Shown here: positions 9,391 to 19,506 of the stretch, piece by piece
Layout: each line of letters opens with the position of its first letter
Position numbering within the stretch: position 1 is the stretch's first letter
Assembly (NCBI GenBank): GCA_937944855.1
Contig: CALFAY010000032.1
Span: 121,633-185,632 of the forward strand
Origin: an uncultured Planctomycetota bacterium
Lineage (GTDB): Bacteria; Planctomycetota; Planctomycetia; Gemmatales; HRBIN36
Reading direction: 5' to 3'
DNA length: 64,000 bases
Translations under genes and position numbers: made by a program
The notes under the pieces: generated by a model
The model's input: only the letters and a program-made list of their open reading frames with translations
Told to the model about the DNA's origin: nothing
Database searches by the model: none

Positions 9391-10893
9391 ATGATTTGTG
9401 TGAGCATCGGTCGCACTCGGCACAAGATGATGCTTCTGGAGATTCAGGAAGCAGCCAAACAAGGGGCCGAGATGATCGAGGTGCGTCTGGATTTCCTCGC
9501 GCGACCTCCAGACTTCAAACGTATCCTCGCCGTCAAACCCTGTCCGATGGTTGTCACGGTACGCCGTCAAGCGGATGGCGGACGCTGGACCCGGAACGAG
9601 TCCGAACGTCTCATGCTCCTCCGTCAAGCCATCGTGGCCGGCTTCGAGTGGGTCGATCTGGAAACCGACGTGATCGACCAGGTGCCGCGCTATCGGGACG
9701 TGAAACGGATTGTCAGCTACCACAATCTCCGCGAAATGCCCGCGGATCTCGAAGCGATTCACGAGCGGATGTGCCAGCAGGATGCCGACGTCGTCAAGCT
9801 GGCCGTGCGAGCCGAATGTCCCGAGGACAACTTGCGGGTATTACGCCTGTGCGGGTCCACAGCTAAGCCGACGGTGGCGATCTGCATCGGTGACTTCGGC
9901 ACGCCCAGTCGGGTGCTGGCCGGCCGTTTCGGTGCTCCCTTCACCTATGCCGCCTTCAACCGCGAACGTGGCATCGCTCCCGGCATCCTGTCCTTCGACG
10001 ACATGAAAAACGTCTATCACTACGACCAGATTGAAAAGGACAGCCGGGTGTACGCCGTCGTCGGCGATCCGATAGGCCACAGCCTCAGTCCTCTGGTCCA
10101 CAATGCCGCGTTCCGCGCGCTGGGACTGAATTGCATCTATGTGCCGATCCGAGTTCCACGCGGCGATCTGGCCAAGGTCGTGCAGCGTTTCCAGGAAATC
10201 CCGATTTCCGGCTACAGCGTCACGATCCCGCACAAGGAATCGGCGGCTCTTCTTGCCAGGGAGAAGGACTCCTACGTCGAGTGGACGCAGGCGGCCAACA
10301 CTCTGGTCCGCCGGGAAGACGGAAGTTTCGCCGCATTCAACACGGACTGTCCGGCGGCGATAGAAGCCCTCAAAGCAGGGATGGAGAAGCTCGAAGGCGG
10401 GGCCATCCTCGCCGGACGAACGGTCCTGTTGCTGGGGGCAGGCGGAGCGGCCCGGGCCTTAGCTCACACGCTTCATCGGGAGGGCGCTCTGGTCATCATC
10501 TCCAATCGCACTTCCGAGAAGGCTCATGCCCTGGCTTCCGAGGTCGGCTGCCGATCCATCGACTGGAACGCCCGCCATTCCGTGATTGCCGAGATCGTCA
10601 TCAACTGCACCTCGGTCGGCATGCATCCCAACCTCGACGAAAGCCCCATTCACCACAGCTTCCTGAGACCGAATCTGGTGGTCTTCGACATCGTGTACAA
10701 TCCCGAAACCACCCTGCTTGTGAAGGAAGCCCGTGACCGGGGTTGCCACGTCATCACCGGGGTCGAGATGTTCATCCGCCAGGCGGCCTACCAGTTCAAA
10801 CTCTTCACCGGACGGGAACCGCCTGTGGACGTGATGCGGAAGGTCGTCCGCCGGGCCTTGTCCCCCGTGCAACTCCGGGAAGTGCCGACATGA
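9391..10893 (+). CDS. aroDE: Bifunctional type I 3-dehydroquinate dehydratase/shikimate dehydrogenase
   Basis: N-terminal EMIEVRLDFL and DVVKLAVRAE of AroD; C-terminal VYAVVGDPIGHSLSPLVHNAAF and VLLLGAGGAARALAHTL of AroE. Confidence 0.92.
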   Translation: MICVSIGRTRHKMMLLEIQEAAKQGAEMIEVRLDFLARPPDFKRILAVKPCPMVVTVRRQADGGRWTRNESERLMLLRQAIVAGFEWVDLETDVIDQVPRYRDVKRIVSYHNLREMPADLEAIHERMCQQDADVVKLAVRAECPEDNLRVLRLCGSTAKPTVAICIGDFGTPSRVLAGRFGAPFTYAAFNRERGIAPGILSFDDMKNVYHYDQIEKDSRVYAVVGDPIGHSLSPLVHNAAFRALGLNCIYVPIRVPRGDLAKVVQRFQEIPISGYSVTIPHKESAALLAREKDSYVEWTQAANTLVRREDGSFAAFNTDCPAAIEALKAGMEKLEGGAILAGRTVLLLGAGGAARALAHTLHREGALVIISNRTSEKAHALASEVGCRSIDWNARHSVIAEIVINCTSVGMHPNLDESPIHHSFLRPNLVVFDIVYNPETTLLVKEARDRGCHVITGVEMFIRQAAYQFKLFTGREPPVDVMRKVVRRALSPVQLREVPT

Positions 10894-11444
10894 ACCGGAA
10901 CCGGGCCGTCGAGCGCGTTTTCCTCATCGGAGCGCGAGGATCGGGAAAGACCACGGCCGGCCGGTTTGTGGCGGAGCGTCTGGGCTGGCAGATGATTGAT
11001 GCCGATGAGGAGATCGAACGGCGAGCCGGTCGTTCCATCCGTGAAATCTTCGACCAGGAAGGCGAATCAGGATTCCGTCAACGGGAAACCGAAGTGCTTC
11101 GGAAGATCGCCTCGATCCCGAACTGCGTCATTGCCACGGGGGGCGGAGCGGTCATTCGACCGGAAAACCGCGACTTGATGCGCCGCAGCGGTCTGGTCGT
11201 CTGGCTGACGGCGGACCCCGAAATCCTCTGGCAGCGGATGCAGAGCGATCCACGCAGTTCGCATCAACGCCCAGCCTTGACGGCACTGGACGGGCTGAAC
11301 GAAATGCGGACGATTGTGGCCCAGCGGCGGGAGTGGTATGCACAATGTGCCGATCTGACCATTGACACGTCGGGACGCTCTCCCCAAGATGTCGCTCAGA
11401 TGATCCTCGACTTCCTGGCCCGGACAGCCGATGAACTTCGTTGA
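10890..11444 (+). CDS. aroK: Shikimate kinase
   Basis: P-loop GARGSGKTTAGRFVAERLGW, DADEEIERRAG, ATGGGAV; ATGA overlap with aroDE. Confidence 0.92.
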   Translation: MNRNRAVERVFLIGARGSGKTTAGRFVAERLGWQMIDADEEIERRAGRSIREIFDQEGESGFRQRETEVLRKIASIPNCVIATGGGAVIRPENRDLMRRSGLVVWLTADPEILWQRMQSDPRSSHQRPALTALDGLNEMRTIVAQRREWYAQCADLTIDTSGRSPQDVAQMILDFLARTADELR

Positions 11445-12591
11445 TTATCTCGTACAGGAGTACCCTTGGTTCTGCTTGCTGTCGGCCTTCGTTTTGGGGG
11501 CGATAGCGGGCAGCTTTATCAACGTCTGCGCCATCCGGCTGCCATTGGAGAAGGGCGTGCTCTGGCCGGGGTCGCGCTGCTCTTCGTGTCTCCAGGAAAT
11601 CCGCTGGTACGACAATCTGCCACTGCTCAGCTACCTGCGTCTGGGGGGGAAATGTCGCACCTGCGGTACCCGATTCTCCTCCCGCTACTTCTGGGTGGAG
11701 TTCCTGACAGCCTTCGGGTTCGCCTTTCTGCTGTGGGCTGAGGTAATCACGAACCTGCGTGGACTGACCATTCCGCCGGGAGTGCAGCCCGGCCTGTCAG
11801 AGAAGCTGCTGTTCACGTGGTTGTTTCATGCCCTGTTTTTCAGCTTTCTGATGACCGCGACCTTGACCGACTTCGATTATCAGGAGATTCCCCTGGCGAT
11901 CACCGTGGTCGGCACCTTCGTGGGGCTAGTCGCGGGGCTGCTGATGCCCTGGCCGTGGCCGACCGATCCGCTGGTCGTCGAACGCATCTTTCCGCTGTGG
12001 AACGTGCCGGCCTACAGCAACATGGTGCCGGGAAGCCAGACCGTGTCAGTCCTGCCTGTCGGGGCACAACTCTGGCCCGTCTGGCTGCCTGTGCCCGACT
12101 GGATGGCTCCCGGAACCCCGGTCCTGGGCCTGTTGACCGCCCTGACGGGAGCCGTCGTCGGCACCGGTATCATGCGCCTGATCCGGGCTGTCTTCTCCTG
12201 GGCACTGGGCAAAGAGGCCCTGGGACTTGGCGACGCAGATCTGATGATGATGATCGGGGCCTTCCTGGGCTGGCAGGCGATTCCGTTTGTGTTGCTGATG
12301 GCCGTGGTCATCGGACTGGTGTACGTCCTGGGCGTCGTCGTCATCGAACCCAAGTTTCTCCGCGGCGAGAGAATGTTCGCCTTCGGTCCGTTTCTGGCCC
12401 TGGGCGCGCTTCTGACCCTCTTGTTCTTCTGGCAATTCGTTGGGCTGTCGTGGTATCTGTTCGAGATCCCCATCCAGGTGTATTTCTTCGAGTGGACTGT
12501 GCTCGTGCAGTTTGGCATTCTCCTGAGCGTGGTCGCCCTGGTGGTCACGCTGACTATCCGCATGATGAAGCTGGTGGCGGCGGCGTTCTGA
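11431..12591 (+). CDS. pilD: Prepilin peptidase (A24 family)
   Basis: GSFINVCAIRLP, double CxxC (CSSC...CRTC), GLGDADLMMMIGAFLGW. Confidence 0.9.
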   Translation: MNFVDYLVQEYPWFCLLSAFVLGAIAGSFINVCAIRLPLEKGVLWPGSRCSSCLQEIRWYDNLPLLSYLRLGGKCRTCGTRFSSRYFWVEFLTAFGFAFLLWAEVITNLRGLTIPPGVQPGLSEKLLFTWLFHALFFSFLMTATLTDFDYQEIPLAITVVGTFVGLVAGLLMPWPWPTDPLVVERIFPLWNVPAYSNMVPGSQTVSVLPVGAQLWPVWLPVPDWMAPGTPVLGLLTALTGAVVGTGIMRLIRAVFSWALGKEALGLGDADLMMMIGAFLGWQAIPFVLLMAVVIGLVYVLGVVVIEPKFLRGERMFAFGPFLALGALLTLLFFWQFVGLSWYLFEIPIQVYFFEWTVLVQFGILLSVVALVVTLTIRMMKLVAAAF

Positions 12592-12592
12592 G

Positions 12593-13207
12593 ATGCAGAG
12601 CATCGTCATCGTCAATTACGGCATGGGCAATTTGCGCAGCGTGCAGAAAGCCCTGGAACGCTGCGGGACCGCTGCGGCGATCTCCGATAAACCGGACGAG
12701 GTCGCCGCCGCCGATCGGCTCATCCTTCCCGGCGTCGGGGCTTTCCGTGATGCGATCGAACGTCTGCATTCCGCCGCCCTGGTAGAGCCGGTGCTGGAGC
12801 ACATCCGTGCCGGCAAGCCGTTTCTCGGCATCTGCCTGGGATTGCAATTGCTTTTCACGAAAAGCTACGAGGATGGCGAACACACAGGCTTGAATGTCCT
12901 CCAGGGCGAAGTGGTGCGCTTCGACGTGCCGCCCGGGTTCAAGGTTCCGCACATGGGCTGGAACGCAGTGCGTCTGGTGCGGCCCGATCCACTCTGGCAA
13001 GGTCTCCCGAATCCTTGTCACATGTACTTCGTGCACTCATATTTTGTCCGACCCGTCGATCCGAAAGTGGTTGTCGGCGAGGCGGACTATCCGACGCCGT
13101 TCGCCGCTGCTGTCCGCCAGGAGAATGTGTTCGCCGTACAATTCCATCCGGAGAAAAGTCAGAAGCACGGTCTGGCTTTGCTTCACAATTTCGCCACATC
13201 CTCATAA
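12593..13207 (+). CDS. hisH: Imidazole glycerol phosphate synthase, glutamine amidotransferase subunit
   Basis: IVNYGMGNLRSVQKAL, LPGVGAFRDA, PFLGICLGLQLLF, AVQFHPEKS. Confidence 0.95.
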   Translation: MQSIVIVNYGMGNLRSVQKALERCGTAAAISDKPDEVAAADRLILPGVGAFRDAIERLHSAALVEPVLEHIRAGKPFLGICLGLQLLFTKSYEDGEHTGLNVLQGEVVRFDVPPGFKVPHMGWNAVRLVRPDPLWQGLPNPCHMYFVHSYFVRPVDPKVVVGEADYPTPFAAAVRQENVFAVQFHPEKSQKHGLALLHNFATSS

Positions 13208-13258
13208 AATGCCGTTTTACCGAAGACGAGCCGACCGGCGTGGCTGCGAGATGAAGCC

Positions 13259-13981
13259 GTGCTGATCATTCCCGCGATTGATATCCGTGGCGGAAAATGC
13301 GTCCGCCTGGAGCAAGGAGACTATGGCCGAGAGAAGGTCTTTGACGCGGACCCGGCAGCGGCGGCGCGGCGTTGGGCGGAGCAAGGCGCGGCCTGGCTGC
13401 ACCTGGTGGATCTCGACGGCGCTCGCACGGGACGCACTGTCAATAGCGAAGCGATCGCGGCCATTACGAATTCGGTGCCGACCCCCTGCCAACTGGGGGG
13501 AGGCATCCGCAGCACGGAGGATCTGGACCACGCCTGGAGTCTGGGAATCCGGCGCGTGGTGATTGGAACGCAGGCGATCAAGCGGCCGGACTGGTTCGCT
13601 GAAGTTGCCGAGGCCTGGCCCGGACGGGTCTTGCTCGGCTTGGACGCTCGCAACGGAATGGTGGCTGTCGAAGGCTGGCAGGAAACAACGTCCTGCTCAG
13701 TATTCGATCTGGTGCGCCAGTTCGCCAAGCTGCCCCTGGCGGGCATCGTCTTCACGGACATCAGCCGAGACGGCATGTTGACGGGTCCGAATCTCGACGC
13801 CATGAGAAAGATGCGGGAGGCCGTCACGGTACCGCTCATCGCTTCGGGGGGCGTCTCGATCGTGGAAGACGTCCTCCGGCTGGCCGAAGTCGGGGTCGCT
13901 GCCTGCATCGTGGGTCGGGCCTTGTACGAAGGCAAGTTCACATTGGAGGAAGCCCTGCGTCTGCTGCGGCAGGGGCGATAG
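13259..13981 (+). CDS. hisA: Phosphoribosylformimino-5-aminoimidazole carboxamide ribotide isomerase
   Basis: IIPAIDIRGGKCVRLEQGDY, LHLVDLDGAR, QLGGGIRS, DISRDGMLTGPN. Confidence 0.95.
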   Translation: MLIIPAIDIRGGKCVRLEQGDYGREKVFDADPAAAARRWAEQGAAWLHLVDLDGARTGRTVNSEAIAAITNSVPTPCQLGGGIRSTEDLDHAWSLGIRRVVIGTQAIKRPDWFAEVAEAWPGRVLLGLDARNGMVAVEGWQETTSCSVFDLVRQFAKLPLAGIVFTDISRDGMLTGPNLDAMRKMREAVTVPLIASGGVSIVEDVLRLAEVGVAACIVGRALYEGKFTLEEALRLLRQGR

Positions 13982-14038
13982 CGGACTGGTTCCGCTGCGC
14001 TGCCGGAGGCGCCGGACAGACGCTGTCACGAGGTTGTC

Positions 14039-16189
14039 ATGGCCAAGCACAAAGTCGAAGACATCCGCAATGTCGCTGTGGTCGGTCACGCCGGAGCCGG
14101 CAAAACGTCTCTGGTGGATGCAGTCCTGTTTCACGCCAAAGCCGTTGATCGGCGGGGCAGCGTGGACGACGGCACCAGCGCCGCCGACTACGACGAACAG
14201 GAGAAAGAACGCCGCACCACCATCGATAGCAAAATCTTTCACCTCGATCACCGCGGCAAAAGGATCCAACTGATCGATACGCCGGGCAAGCTGGATTTCA
14301 TCGGACAATCGCTGTGCGGCCTGTCGGCGGTGGAAACGGCGTTCGTGGTCATCAATGCCCACGCCGGCGTGGAAGTCAACACCCGGCGGATGTTCAACGA
14401 AGCGGGGCGCCTGGGTCTGGCTCGGGTGCTGGTCCTCAACAAGCTCGACTCCGAGAACGCGGATTTCGACGGCCTGCTCCAGGCCATTCGTCAGACTTTT
14501 GGCCCCAAATGCCTCTTGTACAACATTCCGGTCGGTGTGGGGGCCAGATTCAAAGGCGTGGTCAACGTCCTTCAGCCGCCTGCGCCGTTGCCCGAGGGCC
14601 TCCTGGCTGATCCCGAAGCAGTGCGCGCTCAGCTGACCGATGCCATCGTCGAGGCGGATGAAGCCCTCATGGAGAAATACCTTGGCGAAGTTGCTGTTTC
14701 TCCGCAGGAACTTCTGGCCGCCCTGCCGAAAGCGGTCGCCGCCGGAACCCTCATCCCCATCATCTGCACCGCCGTACGAAATGACGTCGGGGTCAAGGAA
14801 CTGCTCGATGCCCTGGTCGATCTGGCCGTTTCGCCCGGGGTGGGCAAGAAGCGCGTCGGCATCAAGTCGGCCAACGGGGCAACCACCGAGGTCGTGTTGG
14901 AGCCTTCGGAGACTGCCGAGACCGTCGGCCAGGTGTTCAAGGTTCTCAACGACAAGTTCATCGGCAATTTGAGCTACATCCGGCTCTATTCGGGCAAGCT
15001 GAGCGGCGATCAGATGGCCAACCTGCGCACCGGCAAGATGGCCCGCATTCCGGGCTTGCTCGAAGTCCAGGGCAAACAGACCAAGCCGACGTCGGACGCC
15101 ATCGCGGGCGACATCGTCGCTGTGGCCAAGGTCGAAGATCTGCGGTTGGGGGACACCGTCGCGGCCAGTCTCAACGCGCCCAAGGTGCCGCCCATAACCT
15201 TCCCCACCCCGATGTTCGGCCTGGCCGTCGAACCCAAGGCCCGCGGCGACGAGCAGAAGATCTCCGGCAGCCTCGCCAAGATGACCGAGGAAGACCCGAC
15301 CTTCAAGGTCATCCGCGACCCGCAGACCAAGGAAATGGTCATGATGGGCATTAGCCAACTGCACTTGGAGGTAATCCAGCAGCGGCTCAAGAAGCGGTTC
15401 GATCTGGAGGTTGTCACCCGCGAACCGAAGATCCCTTACCGGGAAACGATCACGGCCAAGGGCGAGGGCATGCACCGCCACAAGAAGCAGACCGGCGGCG
15501 CGGGTCAGTTCGGCGAAGTGCATCTGCGTGTCTACCCGTTGCCGCGGGAGATCACCTCCGAAGAGCAATGCCGCGCCCACTTCATGAACAAGACCCAGTT
15601 CCCGCAGATCCGCGAGGACTACTGCCGCTACGATCCCGAATACAACTTCGCCTTCGTCGATTGCATCGTCGGCGGCTCGATTCCGAACCAGTTCATGCCT
15701 GCCGTGTACAAGGGCTGCATGGAGGTCATGGAACGCGGCGCCCTGGCCGGTTATCGGATGCAGGACATCGCCGTGGAGGTGTACTTCGGCAAGGACCACC
15801 CTGTGGACAGCAAGGAAGTGGCGTTCAAGACCGCTGCCCGGGTGGCCTTCAAGAACGCTCTCATGACCGCCCGCCCGGTGTTGCTCGAACCGATTGTGCA
15901 ACTGGAAGTCACCGTGCCGTCGAAGTACACCGGCGCGATCCTCGGCGATCTGAACACCAAACGGGCACGCATCGAGAATCAAGAAAGCCTGCCGGGCGAT
16001 CTCCAGGTCATCACCGCCAAGGCTCCGCTGGCGGAACTGACCCGCTACGCCGCCCAGCTCGGGAGCATCACCCAGGGCCAAGGCAGCTACACGATGGAGT
16101 TCAGCCACTACGACCAGGTGCCGGGCAACATCCAGCAGCAGATCGTCGCCAAGGCAGCCAAGGCCAAGGAGGAAGAGGAAGAGGAGTAG
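14039..16189 (+). CDS. Elongation factor G-like GTPase (EF-G2-like)
   Basis: GHAGAGKTSLVDAVLFH P-loop, DYDEQEKERRTTI switch, DTPGKLDF, NKLD, and EF-G domains II-V. Confidence 0.9.
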   Translation: MAKHKVEDIRNVAVVGHAGAGKTSLVDAVLFHAKAVDRRGSVDDGTSAADYDEQEKERRTTIDSKIFHLDHRGKRIQLIDTPGKLDFIGQSLCGLSAVETAFVVINAHAGVEVNTRRMFNEAGRLGLARVLVLNKLDSENADFDGLLQAIRQTFGPKCLLYNIPVGVGARFKGVVNVLQPPAPLPEGLLADPEAVRAQLTDAIVEADEALMEKYLGEVAVSPQELLAALPKAVAAGTLIPIICTAVRNDVGVKELLDALVDLAVSPGVGKKRVGIKSANGATTEVVLEPSETAETVGQVFKVLNDKFIGNLSYIRLYSGKLSGDQMANLRTGKMARIPGLLEVQGKQTKPTSDAIAGDIVAVAKVEDLRLGDTVAASLNAPKVPPITFPTPMFGLAVEPKARGDEQKISGSLAKMTEEDPTFKVIRDPQTKEMVMMGISQLHLEVIQQRLKKRFDLEVVTREPKIPYRETITAKGEGMHRHKKQTGGAGQFGEVHLRVYPLPREITSEEQCRAHFMNKTQFPQIREDYCRYDPEYNFAFVDCIVGGSIPNQFMPAVYKGCMEVMERGALAGYRMQDIAVEVYFGKDHPVDSKEVAFKTAARVAFKNALMTARPVLLEPIVQLEVTVPSKYTGAILGDLNTKRARIENQESLPGDLQVITAKAPLAELTRYAAQLGSITQGQGSYTMEFSHYDQVPGNIQQQIVAKAAKAKEEEEEE

Positions 16190-16264
16190 CTTCTTCCTTC
16201 GTCCTCGCTGCCTGGCGATCGTGGTGAGAAGGAATCCTTCGTCGGTCGGATCGGGAGGCCGACC

Positions 16265-17704
16265 ATGCGGAATCAGTGGCTATGTGGTCTGATCGCGGTT
16301 GGCCTGTTGCCCGGCTCTCCGGCCGTCGGAGCAGACGAGGGGAAAAGCCCCCCGAACGTCGTCATCGTCTTCGCCGACGACCTCGGTTACGGGGACTTGG
16401 GTTGTTTCGGAGCCAAGGGCTGGCAAACGCCACACCTGGACCGCCTCGCCCGAGAGGGGATTCGCTTCACGTCCTTCTACACGGCTCAGCCGGTTTGCTC
16501 GGCCTCTCGAGCGGCGCTGCTGACTGGGTGCTATCCGAATCGCCTCGGCATCCACGGAGCCTTGGGACCCGACCATCGCCACGGCATCCACCACGACGAA
16601 GTCACGCTGGCGGAAGTGCTCAAGCAGCGCGGCTACGCCACAGCCTGCATCGGCAAATGGCACCTGGGGCATCATCCGCCGTTCCTTCCGACCCGCCACG
16701 GCTTCGACGAGTATTTCGGTCTGCCCTATTCCAACGACATGTGGCCGCACCGTCCCGACCTGCCCAACAACCGTTATCCGCCGCTGCCGCTCATCGAGGG
16801 GGAAAAGATCGTCAATGCCAATGTGACGGCCGAGGACCAGGCGAGGCTGACCGGCTGGTACACGGAACGCGCGGTACGGTTCATCGAGCGGAACAAGGAT
16901 CGGCCGTTCTTTCTCTACCTGGCCCACACGATGCCGCATGTGCCGCTGTTTGTCGGTGAGCGCTTCCGCGGCTCCTCGCAAGCCGGCCTGTACGGCGACG
17001 TGATTCAGGAAATCGACGCTTCGGTCGGAGCGATCCTCGACACCCTCAACCGTTGCGGAGTCGATCGCAATACGCTGATTCTGTTCACCAGCGACAACGG
17101 GCCGTGGCTCAGCTACGGCAACCACGGCGGCAGCGCAGGACCGTTGCGAGAAGGCAAGGGGACGGTGTGGGAAGGCGGGGTCCGGGTGCCGTGCGTGGCC
17201 CGCTGGCCGGAACGCATCCCCGCGGGTTCGGTCTGTTCACAACCGGCTATGACCATTGACCTGTTGCCGACCATCGCCCGACTCTGCGATGCTCCGCTGC
17301 CTGGCCGCCCGATTGACGGCAAAGACATTTCACCCCTTCTGCTGGGCGATCCAAAAGGCCGCTGTCCGCATGAGGCGTACTACTTCTACTTCGGCATCAA
17401 CGAGTTGCAGGCGGTCCGCTCCGGACGCTGGAAGCTCGTTTTGCCGCACACCTACCGCACCATGCAGGGCCAAGAATCGGGTCAGGACGGCAAACCGGGT
17501 CGGTATCGGCAGGTCAAGATCGAAGCGCCGCAGTTGTACGACCTTGAAAATGACGTTGGCGAGACGACCGATCTGGCGGCCAAGCACCCGGACATCGCAA
17601 GCATATTGATGGCCCATGTCGAAGCCGCTCGGGAAGACCTCGGCGACGCCCTGACCAATCGCTCCGGGAAGAATGTCCGGCCACCGGGACGCCTTGCGGA
17701 CTAG
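16265..17704 (+). CDS. Sulfatase (arylsulfatase A-like)
   Basis: NVVIVFADDLGYGDLGCFG and CSASRAALLTGCYPNRLGIHG formylglycine-type motif. Confidence 0.93.
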   Translation: MRNQWLCGLIAVGLLPGSPAVGADEGKSPPNVVIVFADDLGYGDLGCFGAKGWQTPHLDRLAREGIRFTSFYTAQPVCSASRAALLTGCYPNRLGIHGALGPDHRHGIHHDEVTLAEVLKQRGYATACIGKWHLGHHPPFLPTRHGFDEYFGLPYSNDMWPHRPDLPNNRYPPLPLIEGEKIVNANVTAEDQARLTGWYTERAVRFIERNKDRPFFLYLAHTMPHVPLFVGERFRGSSQAGLYGDVIQEIDASVGAILDTLNRCGVDRNTLILFTSDNGPWLSYGNHGGSAGPLREGKGTVWEGGVRVPCVARWPERIPAGSVCSQPAMTIDLLPTIARLCDAPLPGRPIDGKDISPLLLGDPKGRCPHEAYYFYFGINELQAVRSGRWKLVLPHTYRTMQGQESGQDGKPGRYRQVKIEAPQLYDLENDVGETTDLAAKHPDIASILMAHVEAAREDLGDALTNRSGKNVRPPGRLAD

Positions 17705-17744
17705 CCCGCTGACCGACCGCACCGGCTAAGCGAAGGTCTGGTTC

Positions 17745-18053
17745 TCACGCCGGGTCATGACCGCCTTCGCAGAACGGATTGCACCGGCAAACTCGCCAGA
17801 TCCCCTTGAGCGTGCCTTTCCAGGGACCGTACTTGCGAACCGCGTCGATGAAGTATTGACTGCAACTCGGCTCGAAGCGGCAGACGCGGCCGAACAGGGC
17901 ATAGATGAGCGGGCTGAGCGACCACTGATAAGCTCGGACCAGACCGGTCAGAATCACAGCGACGGCGGCGTTGATCCGCCCACCGATGCGCCGCACCAGG
18001 TGCAGCACGAGTGCGGACTTGGTTTCAGATTCCTTCATCTCAAGTTCAGGCAT
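17745..18053 (-). CDS. yidD: Membrane protein insertion efficiency factor
   Basis: [57 protein letters not shown]. Confidence 0.93.
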   Translation of the reverse strand: MPELEMKESETKSALVLHLVRRIGGRINAAVAVILTGLVRAYQWSLSPLIYALFGRVCRFEPSCSQYFIDAVRKYGPWKGTLKGIWRVCRCNPFCEGGHDPA

Positions 18054-18059
18054 GGCTCG

Positions 18060-18443
18060 TCAGGCCTTGGGCAATTCATCACGGGCACAGCGTCGGGCGG
18101 CCTGGACCGTCAGTTTTCGCACGGCGTCCTGAAAGTTCTGTAAGGTCGCGTCTTCGATCCGGCGGGGAATCAGAATGAAATCATAGCCCTTGGGGATGTC
18201 CGGTTTACTCAGGCGAAAGGCCTCCCGCAACAGTCGGCGAATCCGATTGCGAACATGGGCCTTGCCCCATTTTTTTGCCACGGAAACCCCGACCCGCGAC
18301 CAGGCCAATCCGTTTTTGCAACAGTACACCAGCAGCCAGTCATTGGAGGCGGTGGCTCGGCGTTCGTAGCAGCGGCGAAAGTCGCCGACGCGCCGCAAGC
18401 GCTCCTCCCGAGACAGGCCGAATTGCGTTGCCATCATCGCCAA
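18060..18443 (-). CDS. rnpA: Ribonuclease P protein component
   Basis: GVSVAKKWGKAHVRNRIRRLLREAFRLSKPDIPKGYDFILIPR. Confidence 0.88.
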   Translation of the reverse strand: MAMMATQFGLSREERLRRVGDFRRCYERRATASNDWLLVYCCKNGLAWSRVGVSVAKKWGKAHVRNRIRRLLREAFRLSKPDIPKGYDFILIPRRIEDATLQNFQDAVRKLTVQAARRCARDELPKA

Positions 18444-19366
18444 CCCAGGTTGGCCCGGGGATTGTGCGGGTTCCGCCGGGCGAATTCCTCGATCAGCTGC
18501 CGACTGCGTTCGTCCACGCTGGGCGGAGTGACGATTTTCAACTCGACGTACTGGTCGCCACGGCCCGAGCCGGTCGGCGAAGGCAAGCCCTGGCCGCGCA
18601 GCCGCAGGCGCCGGCCGCTCGAAGTCCCCGGCGGCACCTTGACGTTGATGGTCTTGTCGATGGCGGGTACGTCGATGGTCGCCCCCAGTACCGCCTCGGC
18701 GATGGTGATCGGGACTTCGATGTGGATGTCCTGGCCTTCGCGGCGGAAATACGGGTGCGGGAGCACGTGGACGATCAGATGCAGATCGCCGCCCTCAGCA
18801 CCTTTTCCGGGGACTCGCAGTTTGGCCCCCTCGTCCACGCCGGGGGGAATGCGGACGGAAATCGTCTCGGTGCGGCCGTTGTCCGGGTGTTGGATGCGTA
18901 CATCCACGGATCCGCCCCGGGCCATCGTCATGAAATCGACGTTGATCGGCACTTCCTGGGGCGGGGCTTTGCGGCGGGTTCCTCGCCCTGCTCCGCCCGG
19001 GGCACCCCGGAACCTGCCGAGAAGCTCTTCGAGATCGAACAGATCTTCCAGGTCCCCGAACTCGAAGCCGCCCGGGCCGGGGCTGCCCCAGCGGAAGGTC
19101 CAGGTACCCCCGCCCGGTCCACCGGCCCCTGCCCCGGCTCCGGCCTGCTCGAAGGCATGGCCAAACTGGTCGTACTGCTTGCGCTTCTCTGGATTGCCCA
19201 ACACGTCGTAGGCCTGCTGAATCTCCTTGAAGCGCGCTTCGGCTTCCTTGTCGCCGGGATTGAGGTCGGGGTGATTCTCCCGGGCTTTCTTGACGTAGGC
19301 AGCTTTGATCTCGGCATCGGTGGCCGTTCGCGGCACGCCGAGCACCTCATAATAGTCGCGTGGCAT
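18434..19366 (-). CDS. DnaJ-class chaperone, CbpA-type without zinc finger
   Basis: DYYEVLGVPRTATDAEIKAAY...HPD J-domain, Gly-rich linker, and DnaJ C-terminal domain. Confidence 0.92.
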   Translation of the reverse strand: MPRDYYEVLGVPRTATDAEIKAAYVKKARENHPDLNPGDKEAEARFKEIQQAYDVLGNPEKRKQYDQFGHAFEQAGAGAGAGGPGGGTWTFRWGSPGPGGFEFGDLEDLFDLEELLGRFRGAPGGAGRGTRRKAPPQEVPINVDFMTMARGGSVDVRIQHPDNGRTETISVRIPPGVDEGAKLRVPGKGAEGGDLHLIVHVLPHPYFRREGQDIHIEVPITIAEAVLGATIDVPAIDKTINVKVPPGTSSGRRLRLRGQGLPSPTGSGRGDQYVELKIVTPPSVDERSRQLIEEFARRNPHNPRANLGWR

Positions 19367-19506
19367 CGAGGCGATGGACTCCTGAACAGCGCACCCAAGC
19401 GGGGCGTCCCTGATTACGTTATTCTACGGTCAGCAGGACCGGCTTTGGAACCCTGGACGGTCTTCTTCGATCCGCATTTGCTTTGCACCGAAAGGAAGGC
19501 TCTTTC

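Noticed and set aside
13697-16108. 803-aa minus-strand ORF opposite the EF-G-like gene
   Set aside because: High-GC codon bias produces long antisense frames; the plus strand has unmistakable EF-G motifs and the antisense product is unlike any family.
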